Shown: one piece after another, positions 1-12,481 of the stretch
Layout of the letters: each line of letters begins with the position of its first letter
How positions within the stretch are numbered: the stretch's first letter is position 1
Assembly (NCBI RefSeq): GCF_022605165.1
Contig: NC_063072.1
Location: 992,001-1,056,000, forward strand
Reading direction: 5' to 3'
Source: Purpureocillium takamizusanense
Taxonomy: Eukaryota > Ascomycota > Sordariomycetes > Hypocreales > Ophiocordycipitaceae
Length of the DNA stretch: 64,000 nucleotides
Made by a program: the position numbers and the translations under genes
Notes under the pieces: model-generated
Seen by the model: the letters and a program-made list of their open reading frames with translations, nothing else
What the model was told of the DNA's origin: nothing
Databases searched by the model: none

Positions 1-2716
1 ATAAAGAAATAATTTAAGATATTAAAGTCTTAATAAAAAAATCCCTTTTTATAAAATAAAGGTATATTAAGTATTATAGATAAAGTAATTATTAAAGGGC
101 TAATATAATTAATTATAGATATAAAGGGCTACTTATAGCTTATTTATATTTATATAATACCTTAATTAAAGTTCCCCTTTATCTTAAAGAAACTATAAAT
201 AAGATATATAAAATTATATTTAATCTTATTTAAAGGTAGGCTTTAATATAGCTTATTATAAATATAAATATAATATTATTAAAGGCCGCCCTTTAATAGC
301 CTATTCTTAAGGGATATAAAAGATACCCTTTATATTATAATATTAACCTTTATAAAGTATATATAATAGATTAAAAAATAAAAAAGTAATAATATAATTA
401 AGGTAGCTATCTTTATTATTAATATAAAGGACATTAAAAGGGCGCTTATACTTAAATAGCTTAAGTTAAAGGAAGAACTTTAAGTAATTATTTTACTATA
501 CTTTTATAATTTATTTTTATTTTTTAAAAAGTAAGAGGCAAATAAGTTTAACCTTTATAAGCCTTATATAGATTATTAAATTCCCCTTAAAATAGGCTTA
601 AATAATTAAGACCTACCTATACCCTATAAAGCATTATATAATATATTATATAAAGAAGTATTAATATTATAAAAGACCTTTAATAACCTCTTTAATAAAG
701 GGTTTATTAAAGTTAATAGCTTAATATAATATAAGTATTCTATAAGGTATAAATAATAATAAAAGAAAAGTAAAAGAGTACCTTTTATATAAAATATAGC
801 GTCTTTAAGTAAATAATTACTTTAGCCTTAATAGCGTATTAATAACTTTTTAATACTATATTAATAATATATTATAAGACTTCTTAAATAATAATTATTT
901 TATTTATATCGAGAATATCCTTATTTATATAAGTAATACCCTTAAGGAATATTATATAAAAGTATAGTAAATACTTAAATAGCTTTAAGATTATAACTTA
1001 TATTTCGACCTAAATAAATATTAATTTAAGGTTAAAACTATTAAATACTTAAGATTTATTATTTATATAAATAAAGGTATTAAAGTAGACTTTATAAAGA
1101 TAAAAGTAATTATTAAATAACTAGCCTTAATAATATAAAAAAGAATATAAAGCTTCTTTAAATTTATAAATTATTATTAAGTCTTTATACTTAAATTCTT
1201 AAATATAATAATATTATTTATAGCTTTAATAAAGAAGTAAGTCTTATTTATATAAGGATAAAAATATTAAATAATATTTAAGGCTTTTAAAAAGCTTTTT
1301 ATAAAGGCCTTAATCCTTTTATAATAAAACCCTAACCTATTTACTATAATAAGATTACCTTAAGGGGAATACTTTTATAAGAAGTAAATAAAAGCTTTTT
1401 ATTTTTAGAAACTATCCCTTATTAAGTAAAACTACTATATCTATAATAAAGAAATACTAGCGATTATTTATTACTTAAAGTAATAATCTATAAAGCTTTA
1501 AGCTATACTATAAAAGCTTTATAATATTTATAGACTATAAAAACTTAAAATACTTTATAACTTATTAATACTTATTAAAGTAATAAATATATTAAATAAA
1601 GTTATTTTTAAGGTTTAATTTTTTATAAAATATAAGCTAAATAAGCTAGCTATAATATTTAATATACTCTTTTATAAAGATTAAGACTATAAGACTTAAA
1701 AAGATTATAAAGTTAAGGACTTATAGTTTATTCCTTAAAGCGCCCTTTATATATATATTAGTATTACCTTAATTATACTAACGACCCTATTTTTAAACTT
1801 TAAGTTAAGCTCTTTATAATAATAAAAGGTAAAGCGGGATATAACTTATTAAAGCGCCCTTTATATAATTAAAAGCGATATTTATACTGTCGACCTTAAG
1901 CTTAGCTTTAAGGTATAGATTATAAAGTATAATATTAATATAAGGGGGAACCTCTATTATAAAGGCCGCCTTTAAATATTTAAGGCTCCTTAAGTAATAA
2001 ATATTAAAGTAAAGTTTATACTTAAGGGAAGAAACTTATAAAATAAGCTAAAGGGCTAGCTAATATAATATACTTATAATTCCCCTTCTTTAAGTCTTTA
2101 AGTAAAAAAGGTATCGCTATTATATTATTATAAGAGTTTTATTAGCCTTTAATATAATAATATATTAAAAGGTACCTTTATAACTATAATACTTATAGCT
2201 ATATAAAGATATAAAAGGAATATAAAAAGGGCTTATTAAGGTATTTATTTATATTAAATTAATTATATAAATAAATATAAATAGACTTTATTATAGACCT
2301 CCCCTTAATAAATAAATATTATTTTATATATATAATTTAAGATAGGCTTAATAAAGAAATTATACTAAAGTTAATAGCTATTATAAGCGCTATTATATAT
2401 ATAAAATACTTTCTTTAATACTACTTTTATTAATATAATTAATTTATTACTATTATAAGTAATTAAAGAATAAATTAAATAAATAGCTTTTAATAATACT
2501 TTTATAAATTAATAAGTATTAAATATTAATTTAATATAATATACTACCTTTAAATAGATAAAGCTATTAAAAGGATTAATTAAAAGGTATAAATATACCT
2601 TAAGTCTTATATTAACTATAATTAAAATAACTAAGATTAATAGCTATTTATAGCCTAATTTACGCTTAATAGTTAAATAAATACCTTAATTAATATATCT
2701 TATTTTTTATACTTTA
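1..2716 (+). mobile_element. Truncated, RIP-degraded Ty3/Gypsy pol (Gypsy1 family)
   Basis: Plus-strand remnant of a Ty3/Gypsy polyprotein, cut by the window start. With RIP stops (CAA/CAG to TAA/TAG) read through, the order is pre-RT linker (about 480-600), reverse transcriptase with a recognisable YLDDILIY box (about 905-940), RNase H (about 1,270-1,640, including an eroded CNYxIYDKELLAI block near 1,425-1,465) and integrase (about 2,000-2,716, with an eroded HPQTDG..ER.NQ block near 2,550-2,590). The segment is the reverse-complement homologue of 20,085-17,150 in the full-length element, and similarity stops near 2,716. Every frame is full of stops, so nothing can be expressed. Certain that it is Gypsy; the limits are approximate. 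Confidence 0.85.
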
Positions 2717-3185
2717 TAACGTACTGCCTTATAATATCGTGCCCCCCTTAAGGTCGTACTTATATATTAAAAATATAATGCCTTTAATATCGCGTTATAT
2801 AACTAAATATAGTCTAATTTAAAATCTAATACCTATATTATATACGGATTTCTATAGCGAATCTAGTAGGCTACTTTATTAACCCTTCGGTAAGTTTTAC
2901 TTCCTAACGTACGGTCTATACCTTAATTACCCGCTTAGTAGCCTCCTTTACTTATTTAATTACTAATATCGTAAAGGTATTATTTAGACCTCTCTTAACT
3001 ACTTAACGCCTTAATAGCTCGTAGGTATTAACTCATGCCTTTAAATAGTTAATTCGAGTCTTTTAGTTAGCGATAATACTATTCTTATAGTTAAGGGATT
3101 TAGCTACCTTCCTAGCTATAACCTAAAACCCGTAATTAATACCGTTAAGGTCTTTCTTTAGAAATTAAAGCTATATATAGACTTC
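2717..3185. other. Unassigned AT-rich segment
   Basis: Lies between the end of the Gypsy1 homology and the start of an LTR. Base composition is slightly less extreme than in the neighbours, with a few retained TG/CA. No reading frame, terminal repeat or known motif was recognised. Confidence 0.4.
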
Positions 3186-3813
3186 TATTAGTCTATATAA
3201 CTATATAATATAACTATATAATATAACTAACTATATAATATAACTATATAATATAACTATATAATATAACTAACTATATAATATAACTATATAATATAAC
3301 TATATATTATATAACTATATACTATAGATAAAATACCCGTCGGGTATTTAATAAATATCCGACGGACATTTATATAAGAGACTAGGTAATAATAGGTATA
3401 GTCCTAATTACTATATAGAGACTAGACCCGACTAGCCTTATTAAGGTTCTAGCTATAACGCTACGCTAAATTTAGCTATAGGTCTAGACTAAAGACTAAA
3501 GCTACGCTAAATTCAGCTATATTTAGCTATATTTAGCTATATTCAGCTATATTTAGCTATAACGCTAAGCTAAAAAATAGTATTATACCGACGGATAGAT
3601 AATCAGACCGAAGGCCAAGTCTATTTTATTATATATAGGGCCGTTGCCTCCTAGTCTAGATAAGATAGAAGATTAAGCAATTTAATACCCTTACTATCTT
3701 ACCTATCTCTATTACCTATTTTATCTCTCTATTACTATTACCCCTTTTATCTCTATATATCCCTATTTCCTTATTATCTTTACCTTCCTCTACCTTTATC
3801 CCTCTTTCTTATA
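3186..3813 (+). repeat. LTR of the ~600-bp solo-LTR family, forward arm
   Basis: Starts TATTAGTC (RIP form of TG...) and ends CTTTCTTATA (RIP form of ...CA), like the copies at 7,487, 12,762, 22,913 and 25,893. The 5' third is an array of CTATATAATATAA units. A GC-richer core follows with the words ACCCGTCGGGTAT and AGACTAGACCCGACTAG, then a pyrimidine-rich tail. Unlike the other copies it has no matching 5-bp flank: the left flank is ACTTC and the right flank runs straight into an inverted copy of the same LTR, so one side has been rearranged. Confidence 0.8.
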
Positions 3814-5104
3814 GAAATAGGGATATATAGAGATAAAAGGGGTAATAATAATAGAGAGATAAAATAGGTAGTTAAGATAGTAAAGTAATTTTTTTTACGT
3901 AACGGTCCTATATATAATAAAGAGTTTTACTATTAGTAAAGGAAGAAAAGTCTAGGGGCAAAGGTATTTTACTTTTTTTCGGGTCCGCGCCCTACCCCTA
4001 TACTACGCTAGCCATTTTTAATACGTAAGTATAGGACGAGACCGGCGCGCTATAACGTACGCCGATATCTTAATTAAACTTTAATTAAACTATATCGTTA
4101 TAACGTAGCGCCTATGCCTATGCCTACGCTAGCATGCCGGTAGGGCTTAATTCGCTTAAAAACATATTTCCTCGCGATATTACGATATTAGAGTATTATT
4201 ATTCCGCTCTAGGCTAAGCCTATGCCCGTAACCGCGCCTATAGCCCTATCTGCCCCTTCGCCGGTAAGGCCTAATCTACTTAAAAAACGTATTTCCGCTA
4301 TTTACTCGAGATATTATAATATCGGGGACTCATTTTTCCGGGCTAGGCCGGGTGCCTACGCGTATTTAGTGCCGTCGCTACCGTAGCTTATAATACCGTT
4401 AGTTAGGGTTAAGTAGCCGCGCCGCCGGCTACCTTATAATACTTTATTCGTTATCGTTATCGTCGTTAATAGTAATAGTCTTATTTAAAGGGCGTCGCGA
4501 GAGAGCTATTCGATAGTATCGTAAGTATCGTAGGTATCGTAGCCGGCTCTATAAGTAAGTAGCTTTAAAAGGCGTTAACTATAATATACGAATTAAGGTA
4601 GCTACTACGCGCCCTATCGTAAGGTAGCTAGGCGCTAGCCCTAGCGGCGAACGGTATCCGGGTATAGTAAGCTACGCGGCGCGGGATTAGTTAGAAAAAA
4701 TTAAAAAGTAAAATACCTTTACCCTTAGACTTTTCTTCCTTTACTAATAGTAATCCTTATAATAAAATAGACTCGGCCTTCGGTCTAATTATCTATCTAT
4801 CGGTCTAATACTATTTATAGCTTAGTATTATAGCTAAATTTAGCTAAATTTAATATAGCTATAGATTAACTAAATTAAACTAATAGCCTATAATAGTCTA
4901 ATAGATTTTTAGTCGGTATAATAGGCTAGCCGTTAATATAATAAACTATCCGCTATATATAAAAATATATATTTCCGTATTTTATATATATTAGCCTTAT
5001 ATAGCTATTTAATATTTTATATAGAAATATATATTCTTATATTATATAAAAGCTAATTTTATATAATATAGTTATATTATATTATTATATTATATAGACT
5101 AATA
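3814..5104 (-). repeat. Inverted LTR copy split by MULE A
   Basis: Reverse-orientation copy of the same LTR family joined tail-to-tail with 3,186-3,813. It begins at GAAATAGGGATATATAG, so the terminal ~44 bp present in the other reverse copies is missing. It continues to 3,921, is interrupted by MULE A, and resumes at 4,758 to end in GACTAATA. The 3' half is closer to the 22,913 copy than to the 25,893 copy. No 5-bp target duplication is visible around the pair. Confidence 0.7.
3922..4757 (+). mobile_element. MULE/MITE copy A (836 bp)
   Basis: Non-autonomous DNA transposon with terminal inverted repeats of about 50 bp: the left end reads GAGTTTTACTATTAGTAAAG and the right end is its imperfect reverse complement. 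It is flanked by an exact 9-bp duplication, TATAATAAA, at 3,913-3,921 and 4,758-4,766. The uninterrupted target can be read in sister LTR copies, so the boundary is firm. Long TIRs with a 9-bp duplication are typical of Mutator-like elements. The interior is comparatively GC-rich but has no transposase-like reading frame. Inserted in the inverted LTR. Confidence 0.85.
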
Positions 5105-5199
5105 ATATATCCTTTAGTTTAGCTATATTTATATATTATATCCCTTATATCTTTAATATAAGCTAAAATATAAATAGTTACTTATATAATTAATGACTC

Positions 5200-7486
5200 T
5201 TTAAGTAATACTTAATATTATATATATAACTTAAGTATTAAAGTATAATATATTAATAAAGGGTATAAAATAGAAAGTTAAGTTATATTATTAATTATTA
5301 AATTAATTACTTTAATCTTACTTTCTTATATAAAAGTAACCTTTACTTATATATATTAAGAAAGCTTAAATAAAGGGCCTAATTAATATATCTTCTTTAT
5401 ACTATAATTTATAAGAAGAAGTATAATATAAGAAAATATTAATTAATCTATCTTAGAATTAATTTAAGTATCTTAAATATTAATATCTTTTAGGATATAA
5501 ATAGCTCTTTAAGTAATAGATTTACTATTATTAAAAAAAAACTATTAAGATATTAAAAAGATTATTATCCTTTATTAATAAAAGGATCTTTATAAATATA
5601 GAAAATAGAAAATATAAATATCTACTTATATTAATAAATATTAAAGGACGATAAAGTTAAATAATAATCGATAATAAAGTATAAAGAAATTATATTTTAT
5701 TAAATTTTATTAATAAATTAGAATTACCTTAAAAATAAAGGATAAACCTTATTAATTTAAAATTATAAAAAGAGAGTTTATTAACTATAGCTATAAAGTA
5801 ATTAATATAGAGATTATATACCTTTTAACTATTATTAATAAAAGATAATATAACCTAAAGCTTAATATTATAGATATTTTAATATATTAAATTATATTAA
5901 AGATATTTTAATTATAAGCGAGTAATCCTAGAGTTAATTAAAGTATAGGCTAACTTTAATAAGATATATTAAAAAGTAAATTAATTATTAAAGAGTAAGT
6001 TAATTTAAAGAATTAAAATACCCCTTTAAATAAATAGATAAAAAGAGCCTTTAAGATTTATATAATTATTAAGGAGCTTAAGTTAATACTTAATAAATAG
6101 ATTCTTAAGGAATATTACTAATATAGTAAACTATTTAGTAATAAACTAAAAATAAGACTTTTAAAATATAATTAATAAAATTATAAAATACCCTTAAAGC
6201 TTAAAGTAAAACTTTAAGTTCTATAAGATTTACTTACTTTAAAAAAAAGATAAAAGCCTTTGATAATTATTATAAAGAAAACTTAAGAAAAGGATATATT
6301 CGATTATTAATATTATTAATAAAATATACTATCTTATTTATATTAAAGAAAAATAATAAACTTAAAATATATATAGATTATTAATAACTTAATAATATTA
6401 TAATTAAGAACTAATACTTATTATTTTTAATTATAGAATTATAATATAAGCTTTATAGTACTTTAATTACTTTATAATATTAAGCTTAAAAGAAGTATAT
6501 AATTTAATCTAAATTAAAGATAGTAAAGAATAGAAAATAGCCTTTTAAATAAACTATAAACTCTATAAATACTTAATTATACCTTTTAATTTAATTAATA
6601 TATATATATATATATATATAAGCTTTTAAATAATAATTAATAATATCCTTAAGGAATACTTTAATATATTTATTATAGTTTACTTAAATAATATCTTAAT
6701 TTTCTTTAAGACCTTAAAGGAATATAAATAATATATTTATAAGGTTTTAAAGAAACTTAAAGATATAAAGCTCTTTATAAAAATTATTAAATATAAGTTT
6801 TATAAATAATATATTAAGGCTTAAAAATATAAGATTACCCTTAGATTTATTAATATAGACTTAAATAAAATTAAAATAATTAAGGACTTACTTTTTTTTA
6901 ATTAATATTAAAGAAATATAAGCCTTTTTAGGTTTCGTTAACTTTTATTAAAGATATGTTAAGAACTTTAAAGTAATTAATATCCCCTTAATTAACTTAA
7001 AAAGAAAAAATCGACCTTTTATTTAAAACGTAAAGGAATAAATTATATTTAATAATATTAAAGAATATTTAAAAAAAATCTATTTATACCTTATTAAACT
7101 TATCTTAACCCTTAAAAATTAAAATCAATACCTTAAATTAAGCCTTTAATATATAATTAAGGTAACGAAATAAAGAAAGATAGCTATACCTTATTGCCTT
7201 TTATTTAAAAAAGCTTAATAAATTAAAACTTAATTACTTAATATATATTAAAGAATTTATAATAATTATTAAGGTATTTAAAGAATAGAAATATTATTTA
7301 AGCGGTATAATAATAATAATTAAAGTCTATATTAACTATTAGAACTTAATTAGCTTTATAATAACGAAGGAATTAAATAAACGTTAGATCTAATAATATA
7401 AATTCCTATTAGAATTTAACTTTAAGATTATTTATCTTAAAGAAAGCGTAAATAGATAAGCTAATATACTTAAGTAATAAGAAGAT
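5200..7486 (+). mobile_element. Gypsy2 remnant: reverse transcriptase and RNase H
   Basis: Second Ty3/Gypsy lineage, heavily RIP-mutated. With stops read through, the RT shows an eroded CVDYRQLNNITIKN block near 6,360-6,410, a PFGLTNAP-like block near 6,575-6,605 and YLDDILIF (now YLNNILIF) near 6,683-6,706. A typical RNase H tail (EFDFKI..Y..G..N..AD.LSRRED pattern) ends at 7,486, exactly where a solo LTR is inserted. Upstream 5,105-5,200 is AT-rich without a recognisable motif. It may be the 5' part of the element whose integrase lies at 13,588-14,026 and 21,877-22,440, but that link is inferred. Confidence 0.75.
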
Positions 7487-8085
7487 TATTAGTCTATAAC
7501 TATATAATACAACTATATAATATAACTATATAATATAACTATATAATATAACTATATTATATAACTATATAATATAACTATATTATATAGTTATATTATA
7601 TAGTTAATAAAATACCTATCGGGTATTTAATATATATCTAATAGATAAATTATAAAAGAGACTAGGTAATAATAGGTATAGTCTAAATTACTATATAGAG
7701 ACTAGCCCGACCTAAAAAACTAGTCTCTAGCTATAACGCTACGTTAAATTCAGCTATAGGTCTAGACTAAAGACTATAGCTACGCTAAATTTAGCTATAA
7801 TTACGCTAAATTTAGCTATATTTAGCTATTTTTAGCTATAACGCTAAGTTAAAAAATAGTATTAGACCGACGGATAGATAATTAGACCGAAGACCGAGTC
7901 TATTTTATTATATATAGGACCGTTACCTCTTAGTCTAAATAAGATAAAAGAAAAAGCAATTTAATTACTTTACTATCTTAACTACCTATTTTATCTCTCT
8001 ATTATTATTACCCCTTTTATCTCCTATATCCCTATTTCCTTATTATCTTTACCTTCTTCTACTGCCTTTATCCCTCTTTCTTATA
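7487..8085 (+). repeat. Solo LTR, 5-bp duplication AAGAT
   Basis: Starts TATTAGTC and ends CTTATA. It is flanked on both sides by AAGAT (7,482-7,486 and 8,086-8,090), so this is a complete solo LTR of 599 bp left by recombination between the LTRs of a former element. It interrupts Gypsy2 at the end of RNase H. The body matches 3,186-3,813, including the CTAGACTAAAGACTA and ATAGATAAT.AGACCGA words. Confidence 0.9.
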
Positions 8086-9233
8086 AAGATCTTAAATTAT
8101 TAATAGAAATATAATAAGCTATAATTTTATAATTAAATAATAAAGGTCTACTAAAGTTAGGTATATAATAAGTTATTATAATATAGAAGGTTAAACCCGA
8201 CTAAAAGTAAAACTAGCGTATTTAATAAGCTTATATAAATAACGAACTTAGCTTTATTAAAAGGATAAGATATACTTTTATTTAATAACCGGTACTATAT
8301 TCCTATATAACGTTAAGAAAAGTTTATTAAAGAAGTATATAAATATTAATTATATAGATATTAAAGGATTTATAAAGAGTATTACTATTTATATAGCTCG
8401 TTTTTATTCTTTATATAGCTAATAGATTAATTAATTACCTAGAATTTTTTAGCTAATCGTATACTATATAGCTTATTACTATAAGTACCTATTCTTAACT
8501 ATAGCTAGCGCGTCTTTATAAGCTATATTAGTAACGTAACTATAGCTACTTATATATACTATTTTAACTATATTACTAATATATATTTTAATATATTATT
8601 ACGTACTTATATTATAGCCTTATAATAAGAGAAATAGACTATTAGCCTCTTATAATTATAGTTAAGCTTTAAACGACTTTTTATAATACTTAGACGCTTT
8701 TATAATATATTAAGGCTTTTATTACCGTTAGGGAAATCGCTAATACTAATATAAATAGCGATAATAAAGACGATATCGCTAACGTAATTTTATTATTACC
8801 GCTATTACCTTAATTTAAGACCTTTAATATTCTTTTCGTCTTTTTAATTAACTTTTACTATAATAATAGCGCCTATTTTATTATCTTTAAAGAAATATAA
8901 GATTAATAGTATTATTTAAGTTACCTTTTATATCTTTATTTATAATTATAGCCTATAGGGCCTATTATAAAGCGCTAGGCTTTAAAAGGCAGCTTTATTA
9001 AAAATTAATTACCTTATTAAAGTTATTATCTCGGCTATATAGTTATCGAATTAAAAAGTAAGTATATAAAGTCGCTAAAAGTAAATATAATTATAGTCGC
9101 TTTTTTAATCTATTAATTTATAACCTCTTTCGCTAATATATAATAAATTAATAAAGTAAAGAAAGGGAGCTTATAGCTAAGTATAGAATATAAACTTAAG
9201 ATATAGCGAATATTATTTATAATATTAATTTAA
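8086..9233. other. Unassigned RIP-degraded sequence
   Basis: 1.1 kb of TA-rich sequence with scattered GCGATA/CGCTAA words. It shares short phrases (CGCTAATACTAATATAAATAGCGATAATAAAG type, near 8,740-8,770) with 12,430-12,470, so 8,086-9,233, 10,083-10,962 and 11,826-12,481 could be parts of one dispersed element. No domain was recognised. Confidence 0.35.
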
Positions 9234-10082
9234 AGGATTACTATTAATAAATGAAGAAAAGTTTAGGGGTAAAGGTATTTTACTTTTTAATTTTTTCTAA
9301 CTAATCTTATATTATATAAGCTATTATACTTAAATACTATTTACCGCTAAGGCTAGCGCTAAACTACCTTACGAGAATAGGTTATATAATAGCTACCTTA
9401 ATATAATATAGCTAATGCCTTTTAAAATTACTTATAATATTACCTATAATATTACTTATAATACCGTTAAATAAGTCTTTTATAAGTCCCTTTAAAGAAG
9501 ACCGCTATTACTACCGATAATATTAATAACGATAAATAAAGTATTATAAAGGGGTTAACGGTATAGTTACTAAAGGCTAACCGGCGGTATTATAAGCGAT
9601 AGTATTTAATATATATAAGGCAATTAGCCTAGGCCTAGCCTAAAAAAATAAGTCTTTAATATTATAATATTATAGTGATATAGCGGAAATACGTTTTTTA
9701 AGTAAATTAAGCCCTATTAGTAAAGGGGTAGATAAGCTATAGGCTCGAGTATAAGTATAAGCGTAATTATAGGCGTAATTATAAATATAAGCTTAGCCTA
9801 AAGTAGAATAATAATACTTTAATATTATAATATTATAAGGAAATATATTTTTAAATATATTAAGCCTCGCTAATATATTAACGTAAGTATAGGCGCTATA
9901 TTATAACGATATAGTTTAATTAAAGTCTAATTAAGATATTAATATATATTATAGCGCATTAGTCTTATCCTATACTTATATATTAAAAATAGCTAATAAA
10001 GTTTAAGGGTAGGGCGTAGGTTTAGAAAAATATAAAATACCTTTACCTATAGACTTTTCTTCCTTTATTAATAATAAAACTC
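9234..10082 (-). mobile_element. MULE/MITE copy B (~849 bp, reversed)
   Basis: Same family as copy A but inverted: it begins AGGATTACTATTA and ends with the complement of GAGTTTTA. Internal words are shared with A, for example the TTTAATTAAAG...TAATTAAGATAT stretch and the CCTATACTTA.GTATTAAAAATAGCTA stretch near 9,960-10,010. Flanking 9-mers (TTAATTTAA and TTTATTTAG) agree only partly, so the target duplication is eroded or the ends are off by a base or two. Confidence 0.75.
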
Positions 10083-10962
10083 TTTATTTAGGCAATACTT
10101 TTTTTAGAATAAAGATATTTATTATAATATATAAGTTATTAAAAAGGAATACCTTAATAGCTTAATAGCTACTTAAGTATTTATTAAGGAGCTTAAAGGA
10201 GATAATATTAAAGTTAATATATTAATAATAAAGGTTATTTTAAAGCTATCTTTTAGATTTACTATTAATATTATAAGATATAAAAGAAATTCCTAAAAGT
10301 CCTTAGCCTTAATAATATATATTATAAAAACCGCTTTATATTACCCTTTTTTAAGTAATAGGCATTATAGACTAAAAGACTATTATTAACTTTATTGAAA
10401 TTTTAGCCTTTTTAATAGTAAGAAAGAGTATTATTTCCTTTAGCTTATTAAGCGCTTTAATAAGCTTTAAAAGAGCTTTACCTTACTTACTTTAAAAGTC
10501 GCGATAATTAATAAAGAATAAGCTTCTTAAATAGCCTTTATAAAAGGTATTTCCTATAATATAATAGTAACTTTATATATATTACTTTATTATTAATATT
10601 TAAGTTAAATTAATTTATATTAAAAAGAAAATAATAAGATCGCTATTAATAATAATAACGATAATAATAACGATAATATTAATAATCCCTTATAAACCTT
10701 AACCTCGAAATTAAGTATATATAATAAAAGGTAAAAAAAGGAGTCTTAAGTTTAGCTACTTAAAAATATACGTATAATAATTTATTTAAAGCCTTTTAAT
10801 ATATTATTTACGTTATTAATTATAATTAATACCTTTAAGGATATATAAAAATACTATATTAATACCTTTAATTAATAAAGATATATATTTTAATATATTT
10901 AAGAGAAATATATACCTTAATATAAATAGTAAATAAAGTATTATATTAACTATTATTATAAC
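10083..10962. other. Unassigned RIP-degraded sequence
   Basis: Nearly pure TA-rich sequence between MULE B and MULE C. No terminal repeats and no recognisable reading frame even when RIP stops are ignored. Confidence 0.35.
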
Positions 10963-10971
10963 TTTAATTAA

Positions 10972-11816
10972 GTAATACTATTCGTATAAATAGAAAAGTC
11001 TAAGCGTATAGATAATTTACTTAAATTTTAAGTCTATGCCCTACCCTTAGACTATATTAACTATTTTTAGTATATAAATATAGGACGAGATTAATACGCT
11101 ATAATATATACTAATGTCTTAATTAATTAATATTATTATAATATAGCGCCTATACCGGCGCGTTAATATAGCTTAATTCGCTTAAAACGTATTTCTATTA
11201 TTTACTTATAATATTATAATATTAGGAAATCGTTTTTTATACCGGGCTAAGCTAGGTAGGGCAGTAAGGGCGTTACTTACGCCTATACTTATGCTTATAA
11301 TTAAGGTAGATAAGGCTATAGCGCTAGTAGGCCTTAAAAACGTATTTTTATTATTTCCTTATAATATTATAATATTAGGGATATATTATTTTAGGCTAAG
11401 CTAAGTTAGCTATAAAGCTAAAGTCATCGCCGCTTATAATACTATTAATAAGCTTAAGTAGCCCCTCCCTATCCCCCCCCCCCCCTTATATTATTCGCTA
11501 CTTATTACTATAGCTATTTTATAATGCCCTTTTAGCTACCGTTATTATTATTATTATATATAGTCTTTTACCCTTAGCTATAAGCTCGCGATATAGCTAT
11601 TAAAGGCGTATTAAGAAGTATAGCTATAATATTACCTATTATATTATTATATAGTATTTATTATATAGGCTATAATAGGCTATTATAGGCGGCCTACGTT
11701 TATATACCTTATTTATATATAGGTAGGGGCTATATAATATACGATTAGCTAGAAAAAATAAAAAGTAGACTATTTATATAGCTAGACTTTTCTATTTATA
11801 TAAATAGTATTACTCC
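10972..11816 (+). mobile_element. MULE/MITE copy C (845 bp), duplication TTTAATTAA
   Basis: Terminal inverted repeats begin GTAATACTATTCGTATAAAT on the left, with the matching complement ending at 11,816. They are a variant of the A/B ends. An exact 9-bp duplication TTTAATTAA lies at 10,963-10,971 and 11,817-11,825. The interior shares long segments with A, D and E, including a C-tract of 13-14 bases near 11,475-11,488. No transposase. Confidence 0.85.
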
Positions 11817-11825
11817 TTTAATTAA

Positions 11826-12481
11826 AGAATTAATAATTTAATTAAGATTATATATATAGATATTAAATTTTACTTTATAACTAATATATTAGACCTTTAT
11901 AAAGCTTTAAAAAAGATAATTAAAAATTAAGCTTAAATATATATTTTAAAGGCTATAATATAGCTTTAAAAGCTTTATTATAAATATACTTATAAGCTTA
12001 ATTAAGTAAATTAAATTAATAGTTTATATACTTAATAATTAATTTTTTATTAAGTAATATCGCTTTACTTTCGCTATAATACTTAATTAATATAAGCTAA
12101 AGTTATTAAAGGCTTATATAAGTAACTTTAAGTATTAATATAGTTTACCTTATAGTTATATAATCTTTAAATACTTTATAGAAGACTAGCCGCTTTAGCG
12201 TTATTAAATTATTACTTATTAATAGCTTAAAAAGCCTTTAGTTTATTTATCGTTTATATTATAATATTCTTTACCTTTTACTTTACTTTTAAGCTTACTT
12301 ATAAATTATTATTAAGACCTTTAGGATAATTACTTTAATATCTATAATCCCGCTAATATAATTAATACTTATAGTTGGCTATACTTTAACGCTATTAATA
12401 AGACGCTTAAAATCCCTTAATACTTTCGAATCGCTAATAATAACGATAGCGCTAATAAAAACTAATAATAATAACGCTAAA
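11826..12481. other. Unassigned RIP-degraded sequence
   Basis: TA-rich flank between MULE C and MULE F. Near 12,420-12,470 it shares AATAACGATAGCGCTAAT-like words with 8,740-8,790. No motif recognised. Confidence 0.3.
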
